Assembly (NCBI RefSeq): GCF_018687715.1
Contig: NC_056757.1
Location: 3,447,501 to 3,511,500, forward strand
DNA length: 64,000 nucleotides
From: Carya illinoinensis
Taxonomy: Eukaryota > Streptophyta > Magnoliopsida > Fagales > Juglandaceae
Direction of reading: 5' to 3'
The notes under the pieces were generated by a model that worked only from the letters and a program-made list of their open reading frames with translations, was not told where the DNA came from and ran no database searches. This document shows, in pieces, positions 47,293 through 59,209 of the stretch; position 1 is the stretch's first letter, and the number at the start of each line of letters is the position of its first letter. The translations under genes were made by a program, and so were the position numbers.

Positions 47293-48472
47293 ACCAGGAT
47301 TTTTATGGATATTTTCAAATCCAAGAAAAAGGGAAACGGATATTTGCAAATCAGGGTCTGGGCCCCGCACCAGAATACCGTAGATTATACGTACGCTGGG
47401 AAAAGTTTGCAAATATTTGAGTTAAACGTGATGATCATACGATGCTTTGCTTATCTTAAAATTAGTTGAAAAAAGAATATAACTATTTATACCTATTTTT
47501 CTTGTTCATAAAGAAGCCAGCGTACGTCGTTGTCACTTGTCACGGCAAAGTACTAAAAGACATTTGGAGATGGGGATGGAGAAAGGTAGCGTTTGTGGTT
47601 TGATATTATAGTATAGGAAAGATGCGGAAATGTGGCAAATTATTAGCCAGTTGATATAAAAAGAAAGCAGATAAGAATCTCGTTGAAATCTATAGAAAAG
47701 TTCTTTTTCTTTGTTTGATAGGTAGGAAAATACTGTTTTGTAGTTCAATCTCCAGCTGCTCCTCTCTTGCACCAATTTCATGTTTACTCATGTCAGCTAC
47801 TGTTTTACTTCAACAAGTTAAATACCATCATCTTCTGCATTAATTGCTCCCTTCTTGATCCATCTTTCATCTTTGTATTCAACATTGCTGTCAAAGAACT
47901 ATGTTTACCTTTCTCTGCAAGATACATAAAGGAGCTTGAGCTCCTGCTAATGTTGGAATTGGTCAACATTCTTCTCAATGTTTCTCACAACCTCCATGAC
48001 CTGTGTGAGTTTACCTAACATCGCGCTTTCTTCTCTCACGAGTTTCACCTCATGATAGCCCCTTAAATTAGCCCTTTTTTGTATGATTCTTGGCTTTTTT
48101 GGGGATACTTATCATTCTAATTGTCAGAGTCAAAAAATGCCTCGCATACTTACTGGTTTTTTGAACATTCAATGATCACAATCATATCGGGTAACTCCAT
48201 TACAACACAACCCAAATATGTACATGCGTTTGTATATGAATGAAAAAAGTATGGAGACAGAGATCAAACTATATTGCAAGGCAATTACCATTGAATCAAG
48301 AAACTGAAAATCTGCTTTCATTGGCTAATTATTCTTACATCAACATCCTGATCATATCTTTACCTCTAAACACTTCTGGATTGCTATGTGCCAGAATGTT
48401 TATAACAGACAATAGCTTTGACATTACTTCAAAGCAGAAAGGAATTAAGCAGTCCTTTGGCACGGTTTAAAT
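47293..48472. other. Intergenic DNA, no gene assigned
   Basis: A minus-strand stretch around 48035–47940 can be read as a helical peptide (ESAMLGKLTQVMEVVRNIEK), followed by a stop. It might be a coding relic, but I do not recognise a family. Nothing else supported. Confidence 0.45.
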
Positions 48473-48706
48473 TCAAGCACCGCAACCTGCACCACACCCG
48501 GCTGCACAAGCTGTTCTATAGGTATCGTTTTGGGTGGCCGAAGCTTTGTCTTTGGATGCTCCATCTGCACAGGCAAAGATGGTTGCTGTAATAAGAGAAA
48601 GCATGGCCAGCAGAACCCAAAAGATCATTGAAACTGCACTGCTTAAGCTTTCATTAATGTTGCTGCTGCCATCCCCTCGCACTGCTTCTTTCAATTCCCT
48701 GACCAT
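48473..48706 (-). CDS. Small membrane protein with Cys/Gly/Ala tail, 77 aa
   Basis: A single-exon frame begins at ATG 48706. The N-terminal part is charged (MVRELKEAVRGDGSSNINES). A hydrophobic helix follows (about residues 24–46, VSMIFWVLLAMLSLITATIF), then a short basic/acidic linker, and a C-terminus ending TACAAGCGAGCGA with three Cys in an Ala/Gly setting. Small plant proteins with one membrane helix and an AAGCGA-like tail occur as uncharacterised families; the tail suggests lipidation or metal/thiol chemistry, but that is inference. No neighbour gives functional context. Codon use and a clean start favour a real gene. Confidence 0.6.
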   Translation of the reverse strand: MVRELKEAVRGDGSSNINESLSSAVSMIFWVLLAMLSLITATIFACADGASKDKASATQNDTYRTACAAGCGAGCGA

Positions 48707-48971
48707 CTATATATGTTCTAAGAGCTAGCTTTATTGCTCTCTATCTCTCTGTCTCTGTTGAAATGGCTTGCAATTTCTACGGTTCCTTGCAGGAGTTGCA
48801 GACTAATATATGGGACAAGGAGGCTTTACTCCGTTGACAAGCGACTATAATTTTATCATATATTTGATATTTCTAGCCAAGCCGTTCACCACGTAGCAGC
48901 TGTACTGATCACGTGCCCTGTATTTTCTGTGGATTCGTCGAAATTTCATCGACTCATAACATTGGGAGTTC

Positions 48972-49341
48972 GGTTTGGATACACGGTATAGATTTGATCT
49001 CATCTCTACAAAAGATGACTGTACCATACACGGTACAGATGAGATGCACAGTACAAAAGATTGAGGACGGAATTTTCCATCTCATCTCCATACAGTAGTT
49101 TTCTTTATTCAAACGTACTATAATTTATCTTTAAATTTGAACAACATCAACTTAAATAAACGCTAGTGAGCAGTAAAAATTGACAATAAATAATGCGTAA
49201 ACAGTAATAAAAATTAAAATAGCGAGATCTATATTTTTTTTAAATCTCAAAAATAAAAAATTATCTCTTCTCATTTTAACTAAAATTTTTTTGTACTATT
49301 TAAAATATTTTATCTCATCTGAACTGTGTATCCAAATGAGA
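48972..49341. mobile_element. MITE with 'tttggatacac' inverted ends
   Basis: The left end (ggtttggatacacggtatag then 'atttgatctcatct') and the right end ('atctcatctgaactgtgtat' then 'ccaaatgagatc') are imperfect reverse complements. The interior has a nested pair around 'gtaccatacacggtacagat' and AT-rich DNA. No coding. Confidence 0.7.
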
Positions 49342-49713
49342 TCTTAAAGTCTAATTTCAATCAAGAAGATCCCAACTTTAAACCCCAACTTAGAAAAAAA
49401 GAGACCAACAAAAAGCAAATGAAGTTTATAACATTTGTATTGCTTACTCTATGTAGTTATTTCTCATATGAGAGATCGATATTCATATACGAGAATGCAG
49501 TTTGGTGAAGAAGGAAGATGTCCATATCTTTTCCTTTTCAAAGTCAGCTTTGTTGATTAGAAGTGACATTAAAAAAAGGAATGAACCGAATGAGAGAAGA
49601 TGGGGTCTCTTTGTTTTTTGGAAAGGATCCGGAATCAGTGCAAGTTGAGATGGTTGAAAACTGAAATGCGGCAGCTGATTACCCGGCTCTCGTTTGAGTT
49701 CCTTATCCTTATT

Positions 49714-49717
<4 letters not shown>

Positions 49718-49763
<46 letters not shown>
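49718..49763. repeat. T46 homopolymer tract
   Basis: Run of 46 T, perhaps the reverse of a poly-A tail of a retroposed sequence; no retroposon body was recognised next to it. Length may be unreliable in sequencing. Confidence 0.85.
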
Positions 49764-49768
<5 letters not shown>

Positions 49769-50281
49769 TCATTTTGTTATTTATGCATATTGGTGTCTGT
49801 ATCGGCAATGCCTGAATCGAATCGCTTGTCGAAGATCAAAGCCGATCTCAAAGGTCAGTGTCAAAATCCACTAAGAATTGGGCTTGGGCTTAGGTACGAG
49901 GTCTTTCATTGCTCGACTAAAAATAAGACCATACAATGATGATTGCTCGTAACAGGAAAAGCAGAGTTAAATGTCCAACGAGACCAACGAGAAAGTGAGA
50001 CCAACGACAATTTTGTGAAGACTAATAAAATAATTTGTAAATAATAATAAAATAATCTAAATTATAATGATTAAATAAAAAAATTTGAAATTAAAAATAT
50101 TTATATTTCAATAATATTTAAAAATAAAATTATGAAAAATTTCAAAATGAGATAAAATCGTATAACTTTCCAAAATAAGCTCCAAGACGCTAAGTGACTC
50201 TTCTTTGATGGCTTCGGCCACTAGCTGCTAAATCAAAGATCGGGACCTTCGCGCGGGATGGACCATCAGCAGAGAGGAGAT

Positions 50282-50312
<31 letters not shown>
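50282..50312. repeat. G31 homopolymer tract
   Basis: Run of 31 G followed by cgccatgg. Such tracts are prone to read and assembly error and can form G-quadruplex. The poly-Pro frame on the minus strand here is an artefact. Confidence 0.85.
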
Positions 50313-50316
<4 letters not shown>

Positions 50317-50714
50317 ATGGTGGAAGGGGATTGTTTTGTCTTCTTATAATTTTTCAATTGTTTTGTCTTTTTCAATCTACAATAAGTGGTGGATTGATTG
50401 CAGACAAGCATAAACAAGAACTCTCGGATAGGTCAGAAAAAACAGCATGGATTTAGCAGTATCCATTAAGTTTTGCTGAGTAGCATGACAATGAGGACCA
50501 ACCAATTCATGTCCAGTAGCTTGGTACAAACTTAGAATATTGCATATAAAATGCTAAGTTTACATTCAAATCCCAAGTCTCTTTCAAAATGATATGTCAA
50601 TTGTCAAGCGATCAAAACATTAAAGAAGCCAAATAATTTATGAACAAGTGGAAGATTAAAGGCAACCCAACAACTGCATTCTTAGAGCACTGGCGTTCAC
50701 TTTTTTAAAGCTTC

Positions 50715-50873
50715 AAAGTTACGTTTAGATGTTAAAATGATGTCAGATGATATGTAAATAGTAATGAAAAAATAATAAATAATTTTTAAATAATAGTAAA
50801 TTATTTATAAATAGTAGTGAATAATAATGAAATAGTTTGTAAAGTAGACTACTTAACTTACTAAACACAGCCG
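50715..50873. mobile_element. Short MITE
   Basis: The left end 'ttacgtttagatgttaaaat' and the right end 'ttactaaacacagcc' are imperfect reverse complements. The core is repeats of 'aataataaataatttttaaa' and 'atagtagtgaataataatg'. Similar end pattern to the MITE at 24072–24310. Confidence 0.55.
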
Positions 50874-51527
50874 AAGAATCAAACATGTAACCAATATGAA
50901 CACCAACTAATATTAGCTTGAGATATATAAGTCAGATAATTAAGGACATGTTACGGGTTATATTAGGAGCCGTAAAAAATACTTTAAGTCTGAAAAGCCC
51001 TTTACTGATAAAATTAAGTTCTTTGGTTATTATATAGTTATTTGGTTATTATATATTAAAGTATTTTTTAATCTAAAAAAAAGTTAAAAACTAAACTTAC
51101 TTTTTCTCAAATATATTTTTTCTAATAATGTGAAATGTAGTTCCAATTTTAAAGAAGACTATTAATAGATGAAAATACTCATACAACTTTTATATAACTA
51201 CATATTTGCCCTTTGATCTTGTAATAGACATGGGACTATCTCAAATAACCTTTTATGTCATTTTCTACCTCAAAAATCAATTTTTTTTTTTTTTTGTTTG
51301 CCCAAACAAATGTAACATGTTTGAAAGTATTTTTAGATATATATAGTTACCAAAAAATAAATAATTTTTTAATAATAAATCTTATTATTTAAACTCTACA
51401 ACTAAAAGCACTTAAGCTAAAATTTATTTTACTCACCGCAAACCTAAACATGCACTAAAAGTAGGCTTATAAATTGATACAGTTTTATGTGATTTGTTGA
51501 ATTCACTTTAAAGTAAAAAGTAATTTA
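50874..51527. other. AT-rich intergenic DNA
   Basis: No gene or clear repeat seen apart from A/T runs. Confidence 0.5.
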
Positions 51528-51747
51528 TAATATAATATATCACACCAAATTATATCAATTTATGAATTTATTTCATAAAATTATTCGTACTCTCAATTCA
51601 ATATAGGGTCGATCTAAATTTATTGTAACTAGAATGATGGGAAAGTTGGGGATATTATATATCACACCAAATTATATCAATTATATCAATTTGTGAATTT
51701 ATTTTATAAAATTATTCGTACTCTCAATTCAATCTAGGGTCGATCTA
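51528..51747. repeat. Tandem duplication (about 125 bp) that was the LINE target
   Basis: Unit 1 runs from about 51530 to 51650 and unit 2 from about 51655. Both include 'atatcacaccaaattatatc', 'attattcgtactctcaattc' and 'agggtcgatcta'. Unit 2 is cut at 51747 and resumes at 54667 after the LINE ('aatttattgtaaccagaacg'). The duplication is therefore older than the LINE insertion. Confidence 0.85.
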
Positions 51748-52153
51748 TGATGTCTGTTTACAAGATCTGAACTCAAGAGTGACTCCAGAAATGAATGCCT
51801 CTTTGCTACAACAGTTTACCAATGAGGAAATTCGAGTAGCTGTATTCCAAATGGGACCTTCAAAGCTCCAAGTCCAGATAGTTATGGAGCATGTTTTTAT
51901 CAAGATCATTGGTCAGTGGTTGGCAGTGAGGTTTGTCATGCTATTTTATCCTTTCTAAATTCCAATGCTACTCTTGACTCTATCAATTTCACTTATCTAG
52001 TTCTGACTCATAAATCCAATAACCCAAAACATGTTTCTGAATACTGATCCATTAGTCTTTATAATTTTTTTATACAAAATCATTACATAGATGATCACTA
52101 ACATATTAAAACCCATCTTATCTACTCTTATTTTACAAAATTAGTGTGCTTTT

Positions 52154-52621
52154 GTGCCTTGTAGACTCATTACAGATAATATTTTGACTGCTTATGAGAC
52201 TCTTCATACCATTAACACCCAACTCTATGGTAGTAGGGGATATATGGCATTGAAGTTGGATATGAGCAAAGCCTATGATAGGCTGGAATGGGCATTTACA
52301 AGGGCTGTGATGATGAAAATGGGGTTAGCAGCACAATAGGTTAGGTTGATTATGAACTGTATACCTACCAGTTCCTTTTTTGTTATAGTTAATGGATCTC
52401 CTCAACAAATGTTTAGACCACAAAGAGGTTTGAGGCAAGGCTGCCCTTTGTCACCATATCTCTTTATTATTTGTGCTGAAGTATTAACTTCTCAATTAAT
52501 TGCAGCAGAACAAAGGAAAATCCTGACTGGGGTACCAATTGCTAGGGGAAGATTCACAATGAACCATCTTTTTTCTGCTGATGATAGTCTTCTTTTTTGT
52601 AAAGCAAACATGCTGGAATGA
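52154..52621 (+). pseudogene. LINE reverse transcriptase, core fragment
   Basis: Two open stretches (52154–52339 and 52346–52621) separated by one stop encode the palm region of an L1-type reverse transcriptase: the KLDMSKAYDRLEW motif A and the QGCPLSPYLF motif B, ending just after the SADDSLLF motif C. Ser replaces the usual Ala/Tyr position before ADD. Not functional. Confidence 0.88.
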
Positions 52622-53925
52622 GCTACTTTGAATTAGATCCTTGGCACTTATGAAGCTGCTTCTGGATAGCAACTTAACAGAGACAAGACATCTTTGTTTT
52701 TTAGTTGAAATACAAGATTAGCATCTAAGAAGTATCTTTTGGAAGTGGTAGATCTACAAGTTTCATCTAATCTGGATAAATACCTAGGCCTTCCATCACT
52801 TATTGGGAAGCCTAGAGTATATGCTTTTAGAGGGATCAAGGACAAAGTGAGTAAAAGGATTGGCAATTGGGTGAATAAATTCCTCTCTGAAGGTGGGAAA
52901 GAGATTCTTATCAAAGCTATTTTACGAGCAATGCCAACATATAGTATGAGTGTCTTTATGTTGGCCAAAATCCCTTTGTAAGCAACTCCAATCCCTTCTT
53001 GCTAAATTTTGGTGGCGACATCAAGATAATCAATCTAGAATACATTGGAGGAACTGGGAGTCTATGAGTGTCAGTAAAAAGAATGGAGGACTAGGTTTTC
53101 ATGATTTACACAGTTTTAATCTTGCTCTTCTGGCCAAGCAAGCATGGAGATTCATTATGAATTCTGATTCCTTATCCAGCAAAATATTTAAAGCCAAGTA
53201 TTTCCCACACCAGTCTTTGTTTTAGGCTGAATTAGGCCACATACCTTCCTATATATGAAGAAGTATCTTCCAATTTATTCCTTTGTTGAATGAAGGCTTA
53301 ATGTGGAAAGTGGGGGATGGCTCACAGATTCGAATCTAGAAGGACAAATGGATTAACAGGGATTTTTCTTGCAAAGTTTAGTCTCCTATTTCTATACTCA
53401 ATGAGGATGCTATGGTTGTTGAATTAATAAATTCTAACACAGGGTGGTGGAACTTGGACTTGGTTCATATTGTTTTTAATGAGAGTGATATCAAGGAAAT
53501 TATGAAGATTCCTATTGGCATCATGCCTGTTGCTGATAGACTGATCTGGAGGGGTACCACAACTGGATTTTTTTCTATTAAGAGTGCTTACCATTTGCGT
53601 AGGCAACTCTTAACATTGTCTATTGGTGCATCTTCTACTCAAGGGGAACATGAGAAGCTATGGAAAAGGCTATGGTCTCTACAAATATCAAATGGTGTGA
53701 AGATGTTCATATGGCATGCATGTACTAATGCTTTGCCTATTAGAGTGAACTTACAGAAGAGATTAGTGACTATTGAATCTGTGTGCCCAGTTTGTTTACT
53801 TGAGAATGAGACACTAAGCCACATCTTATAGACATGCCCTTCCGCAGGATGTTTGGTCGTTAGGTTCCAGAGTACTCCAAAAGGTCTCAATTACAACAAC
53901 TGATTTCTTCAGTATTTTTAAGCAC

Positions 53926-54441
53926 ATGTCTGCTCAACTGTTAAGACATGATTTGGTGTTTTTTGCTATCTTCGCTAGGTTTATTTGGTTCAGAAGAAAC
54001 ACTCTCATACCCTCATCCTTGCAAGCACCAGCTATGGTTTACAGGCAAGCTGTCATAACCTTTGAGAATTTCCAAACTACAATGCAACGGCAATCAATGA
54101 ACAGCTTGCCTCCTGTACAGATTGCATGTCATCAGGAAACACCTCCACCACATTGGATTAAAATTAATTGGGATGTAGCAATTCGAAGTGAATCCCAAAA
54201 GATTGGTATTGGTGTCATTATTAGAGATGATATGGGCTTTGTTCTTGCTAGTTTAATGCAACCTAAGTTCTTTTGTATTGAACCAGCTCTTGCAGAGGCT
54301 AAGGGATTACTCATTGCTGCTACTTTTTATAAAGAACTGGGTTTGAATTTTGTGCTTTTTGAAGGGGACTCTAGTCAAGTAGTACAGGCAATGACTGACT
54401 CAAGGTCACACTGCAGGGAAGTGGCAATGTTTTATTTTTGA
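53926..54441 (+). pseudogene. LINE RNase H-like domain fragment
   Basis: A 171-codon open frame. WIKINWDVAI, IGVIIRDDMGFVLASLM, EPALAEAKGLLIAATFYKE and FEGDSSQVVQAMTD match the RNase H-like (RVT_3) domain at the C-terminus of plant LINEs. The frame ends early at a stop; the rest of the domain continues in another frame to about 54540. Confidence 0.82.
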
Positions 54442-54945
54442 TATGCAGCAACTGATGGCTACCATTGCCTGGCAAATTCTACATGTCAAGAAGGACTGTA
54501 ATGGTGTTGCTCACCAATTAGCACAATAGGTTGTGACTATGGATCTTGCACTAATCGATGTTGACTGTATAGCTTAATGTATTAAGACAATTTTAATGGC
54601 CGGAGGGCATGTTTTCTGATTAATGAAAATTATGGTTTGTTGTCAAAAAAATATAGGGTCGATCTAAATTTATTGTAACCAGAACGATGGGAAAGTTTTG
54701 TTGGGGGGCAAGGTGCTGAGAATCCCTTAGCTTCTTCTATACCAACTTGTAGTGGCCAAAGGTCGAAAAGGACTCAATTGAGACCACTTAAGCAAGTTAA
54801 TGCATCGCCATAACTCCATCATTTCAATTCCACACCCCAATTTTCCACCTCAACACTCTCCTCTCTTTCTCACCAGATTAATTATGATGATCATCCATTT
54901 CTGTAGATCTCTAGTTACCACAAACGACTACTTTCAGATCCCTAA

Positions 54946-55713
54946 ATGAAACGAACAAACCTCCTACCCACCTTGCGATCACCCATTTCTCTACTAATAA
55001 ACCTGTGCATCCTCTTCTTTTCTCTCCTACCAAGAAAATCCTTTGGCATGGACAACCCATACTTTCACTCATGTGGTGTGCAGAGAACCTGTGGTGACAG
55101 GCAAAACATTAGTTTTACATTCTACATCCGAGACAACACAAAATTCTTATGCGGCTACCCTGGATTCCAGCTCTCTTGCAACAACAATGGCCAACCCACC
55201 ATCAACATATCTAACAACAACTATATCATCCACAATATTTCCTATGAAAGTCATATCCTTCGCGTCTCAAATGCCATATTTTTCAATTCCACCAACGAGT
55301 GTATTCCTTTAGCAGAAAATATATCCCTTCATGGTATCCGTTTCGAGCTAGCTCTAAATCAATCTCATGTACATCTACTTTATGCTTGCAACTCTCCGTT
55401 GCAGCTTGGGAGGAGTGCTTTAGATTTTTATCTTGGTTGTGATGGCGGAAACAAAAATGTTTCAGTTCTGGCTCTGCATGAACGGAACCCTAAGCTGAGT
55501 TACGTATCAGAGGGATGCATGACTAGGGTGGTAGCACCCGTTGAAGCTCATGGGGGTGACATTAGAGAGTCACTCAGAAGTGGGTTCTTGGTGAAATGAA
55601 AGGCGAGCGAATGCAACATTTGCAAGGAAAGTGGAGGATGGTGTGGATTTGATAGAACGATGTACCTTTTCAAGTGCTTCTGCCCGGATAGGCCTTATGC
55701 CTCACACTGTTGT
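54946..55713 (+). pseudogene. LRK10L-type receptor ectodomain exon with nonsense codon
   Basis: From ATG 54946 a signal peptide (about residues 1–34, with LLINLCILFFSLL) is followed by a GUB_WAK_bind domain: CGVQRTCGDRQNISFTFYI, FLCGYPGFQLSC and NECIPL. A WAK_assoc-type region follows. The frame stops at TGA 55597–55599, exactly where the family has Trp before the ASECNICKESGGWCGFD motif. That motif and CFCPDRPYASHC follow in the same frame, so this is a single-base Trp-to-stop change. Beyond 55713 come a CT/C repeat and no membrane helix or kinase exon. It could yield a secreted ectodomain protein of 217 residues, but loss of the kinase half suggests a pseudogene. An intact relative is at 59865. 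Confidence 0.85.
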
Positions 55714-55726
55714 CCAACAAGTCACA

Positions 55727-55728
<2 letters not shown>

Positions 55729-55769
<41 letters not shown>

Positions 55770-55785
55770 CCCCCCCCCCCCCCCC
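55729..55785. repeat. (CT)n–C19 microsatellite
   Basis: A CT dinucleotide run followed by 19 C. It sits just past the last recognisable codons of the LRK10L ectodomain exon, where an intron would begin. Confidence 0.93.
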
Positions 55786-58700
55786 AAAGAATTCTTCTTT
55801 TCTCTTCTCTTCCACATATTTAGAAAAGTATAATGAAGCTTGATAATGCATTGGATGCATGCTAGGATAAGCATTTTCCACTTGTCTGCGAAGTAGTATG
55901 AGGATACTCTAGCGCCCATAGTAGATGCTTTCTCTGCGTTTCATTATTAACCTTGCATTAATTTAGGTAGATCCCAGTATCCGACTCAAAGTTAATTCAC
56001 AGTAGATGATGACTTGAATGAACAAAATATCCTCCTTATCTAATGTTTCATTACCACAGTACTACAGTGGATATATAATGAAGGAGCACAAGCACTTGGG
56101 CTAATATTAATTAACACTGACTCAATTTTGTAACAAGCGAGGAAATTATTATAATATAGAGTGATAAAAAGAGGCATAAACTTGAGGCGTGCTTAAGAGA
56201 TATATACAGAAATTATGCAGTTAACATTATCTTAAGATTTGAAACCTAAGAAAAACTTATACCACTTCATGATCATCCCTTTTTTTGCTTGTATATACAT
56301 ATTTTCTCACCGTATGAAGTGGAGAGCATATTGAAAGGCTTAATTCTAAGTATATTGATGCGTGGAGAGTAGGCTTTCAAAGTCAATAACCGGATACCAG
56401 TTTTCATTTCTATTTACAAATTGGTAAAGAACAGAGAAAGTCAGACTAGGGGCTTATAATTTTAATGTGATAACTTTACGTGTATATACTAGGAGTGACA
56501 TTAGATTCAGACTTGTAATACAATTTTATTAACTGATATATCACATATAAGAAGTTAAAGTCAAAAGGTAAATCATAGCTATATTTATGGATGCATGGGG
56601 TGACCACACAACAACAGTCACCCCGTTCCATTTGCAACTCTCCCATGGTGATGGTTTCCCTTAGGGGTGCTGTTTTGACAGGAACAAAGTGACACCTCCT
56701 AGGCTCCTCCGTTCGGGTGAAAGCCTAAAAACATTTCTAGTATAAACTGGTGAGTTTGCCTCTATAAATAGGACCATTGTGCACTTGCTTCAAACCCTCT
56801 TTATCCCTCCGTTTTGCACCAAACCATGAGTCCAAATTCCCTCGCAAGAAACTCATAAAACCAATCCTACACTTATTTTTCATCAATATTTATTATTTTG
56901 GTGAGAAAGTGCCAGGGAAGACTAGGATAGGAGAAGCAGAGAGAGTGGATTTTGGGTCATGGAGAGGCGCAAAAGATGAGATTGAAAAGTGAGTGTTCAT
57001 TCCAAATAGATGGTATAAATGGGAATCGCCAAGGGATGAGTACAATCATTATAAATCACGCAGGTACGAGTTGGGTAATGATACGGGAAGTATTGGGGGA
57101 TGACATTTTCTTGAGGAAAGAGTTCAACAAAAATGGAAGTGAGCTTAGCAAAAGTACTCCCAGGTGGGAGAGGGGTCATGAGATAAATTATAGACGAGGT
57201 AGGTTTGTGTAGGAATGAATACAACAAGCAATAGGAAAGAGGTAGATTTATGATTTACAGAATTTGTAGAAAAACGTCAAGAAGCTTTGAAAGCCTTTTC
57301 CTTTCTTCAAAATCAGTTAACTTGCAAAAATTTTCTCCCAAATAGTTTTTCATGTTTGTGAGATGTACATATTGTCACACAATTTCTTATGAAAAGCAAT
57401 TTCAGTAAGTATCTAGTAGGTCTTTACGTACTCTGAATTATATGTCAACACATTGGCTAGTTAAAGAAAAAAAAATGGAGTAAATCCAATTATTATCTTA
57501 TAAATTCCCATTTATATTTTAGAAAACGAAAGCATTGTTTTAATAGAAAATTTCAAAACGAAAACTGGAATTTTCATGCATAAAACTATACAGAAAAAAT
57601 TATTAAAAAAAAAAATTAAAGGATGAATTGCGAAGTCGGTAGCTAAGTTATCAAATTTTTGCAATTCAAAGACATGAGTTTTCCATTTTTGCAAAATTGA
57701 TACATGAATTTTAAAAAAGCTTTCAATTACGTATCTTTGTTAAATTTTAATTTAACGTGATGCAATACGCAATATCAATATCGACGTTAGCCAATGAAAG
57801 ATTGAAGCGCTGCATCAATATGCCACGTGTCAATCGTGTTAATTTTTAGTTATCAATTGTTAAAAAGTTAAAAACTAAGATCTCTAATTGCTAGAACAAA
57901 ATTTGAAAACTGTGATCCTGATCTTAAATAAATCCAAAAATGAAACTCCAAGGGTTGGCTTAAGAGGCTAAGGCTTGGTTTTGGAGTATTACTCTTTTCA
58001 AAATTCAAAGTTCAATACCACATAGATACAAACAATCCACTGGAGCGCGCCACATTTTCTAGTAAAAAGTTAACGATTTAAACAATTCTGTGAAGAGAAA
58101 CTTTTGAGAGTGCAGTGCATGGAACCGAAGTTTACTCTGTAGGGATGTTATAAATAATAATTTTATAGCTATTAACTATTAACTGCACATGTAAATTTTA
58201 GAAATAATAATGAAATGATATGTGATTCATATTATTCACGAAAAATACTAGAGGAGTCCTTCAAACTTACTACTTATGTATTGAAATTTTTTTTAAATTT
58301 TTTTTATTTAATAGTTAAGGAAGTGACTATTAATAAAAATAAATTATGTATTTTTTTAATTTTTTTAATAATTAAAAATGTTAAAGAAATACTTAAAAAA
58401 TTATAAAAAAAGAGTAAAAAATTTATAACTAGCAACAAGGCCAGTAGTGATAAATGTTGGGTGGCCTGTTAGCAACAAGGCCTATTAGTGATCCATTTGA
58501 GTACTAAAAATTATTATTGGTTAGAGAAACTTTGACGTATAAAAAGTGTTTCTCTTGACCCGGGATGAGTTCACATTAACATTTTTTTTTTTTTTTAATT
58601 GAGCGTGGACTCCCCACGTCAACGATATTAGGTACGAGTTGCATCAGATTCTTAATGGTAGCGGAACTTTTTTGCATTATCCATACGAGAGATAGAGCGA

Positions 58701-59173
58701 ACTTTCCTATTTCATTCTTTTTTCTTATAGCTAGCTTTAGAATGCTGCTTTTCATTTACAATCTTATCCTCCAGTCAAGCTTATTGAGGTGTGAAATTAT
58801 TTAAAATGATTAAAAATAACAAGATTTTAATTATTTATCTAACTTTAATTAGTAGAGACTTAACATTAGCTGAGAAAGCCCAATCAATTAGAGCAAATAA
58901 CCGCAGGCAGAAGGTTGAAATTTTGATTGTTTGGAAACAGCTCATAACAGCAACCTGCACTCCAGCTCCAGTACAAATGTCATGTACAAACTCCCCAGTC
59001 CCCCACCCATACGTTTAAGGAAAGAAAAAGGCAACCCTTCCTCCCTCTCACGAAGCATGTGAGAGAGAGCCCAGAAAAGAATTTTATGGAAGTAATCTTG
59101 ATTCTTGACCTGCAACTCCTCATCCATCCATGACTTTTCCATAATCGTTTTCCCCAGTCAACACGTTCTCTCG

Positions 59174-59209
<36 letters not shown>

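Larger units (their letters stand above)
51748..54653 (+). mobile_element. 5'-truncated, decayed LINE (plant L1 type)
   Basis: A non-LTR element whose reverse transcriptase is visible in several broken frames. Motifs are MALKLDMSKAYDRLEW, RPQRGLRQGCPLSPYLF, the catalytic block decayed to FSADDSLLFC (FADD type), and LDKYLGLPSLIGK. A zinc-binding endgame follows (IWHACTNALPIRVNLQKR, then CPVCLLENETLSHIL). At 53926–54441 a C-terminal RNase H-like domain (WIKINWDVAIRSE, GVIIRDDMGFVLASL, FEGDSSQVVQAM) is readable. Many stops and shifts are present and the endonuclease domain is missing. A 3' tail tgtcaaaaaaata is followed by a 13-bp target duplication TAGGGTCGATCTA (51735–51747 and 54654–54666). 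Confidence 0.93.

Noticed and set aside
47940..48040. Minus-strand helical peptide resembling a coiled-coil exon
   Set aside because: A stop follows after about 30 codons, with no start, splice signals or recognised family.
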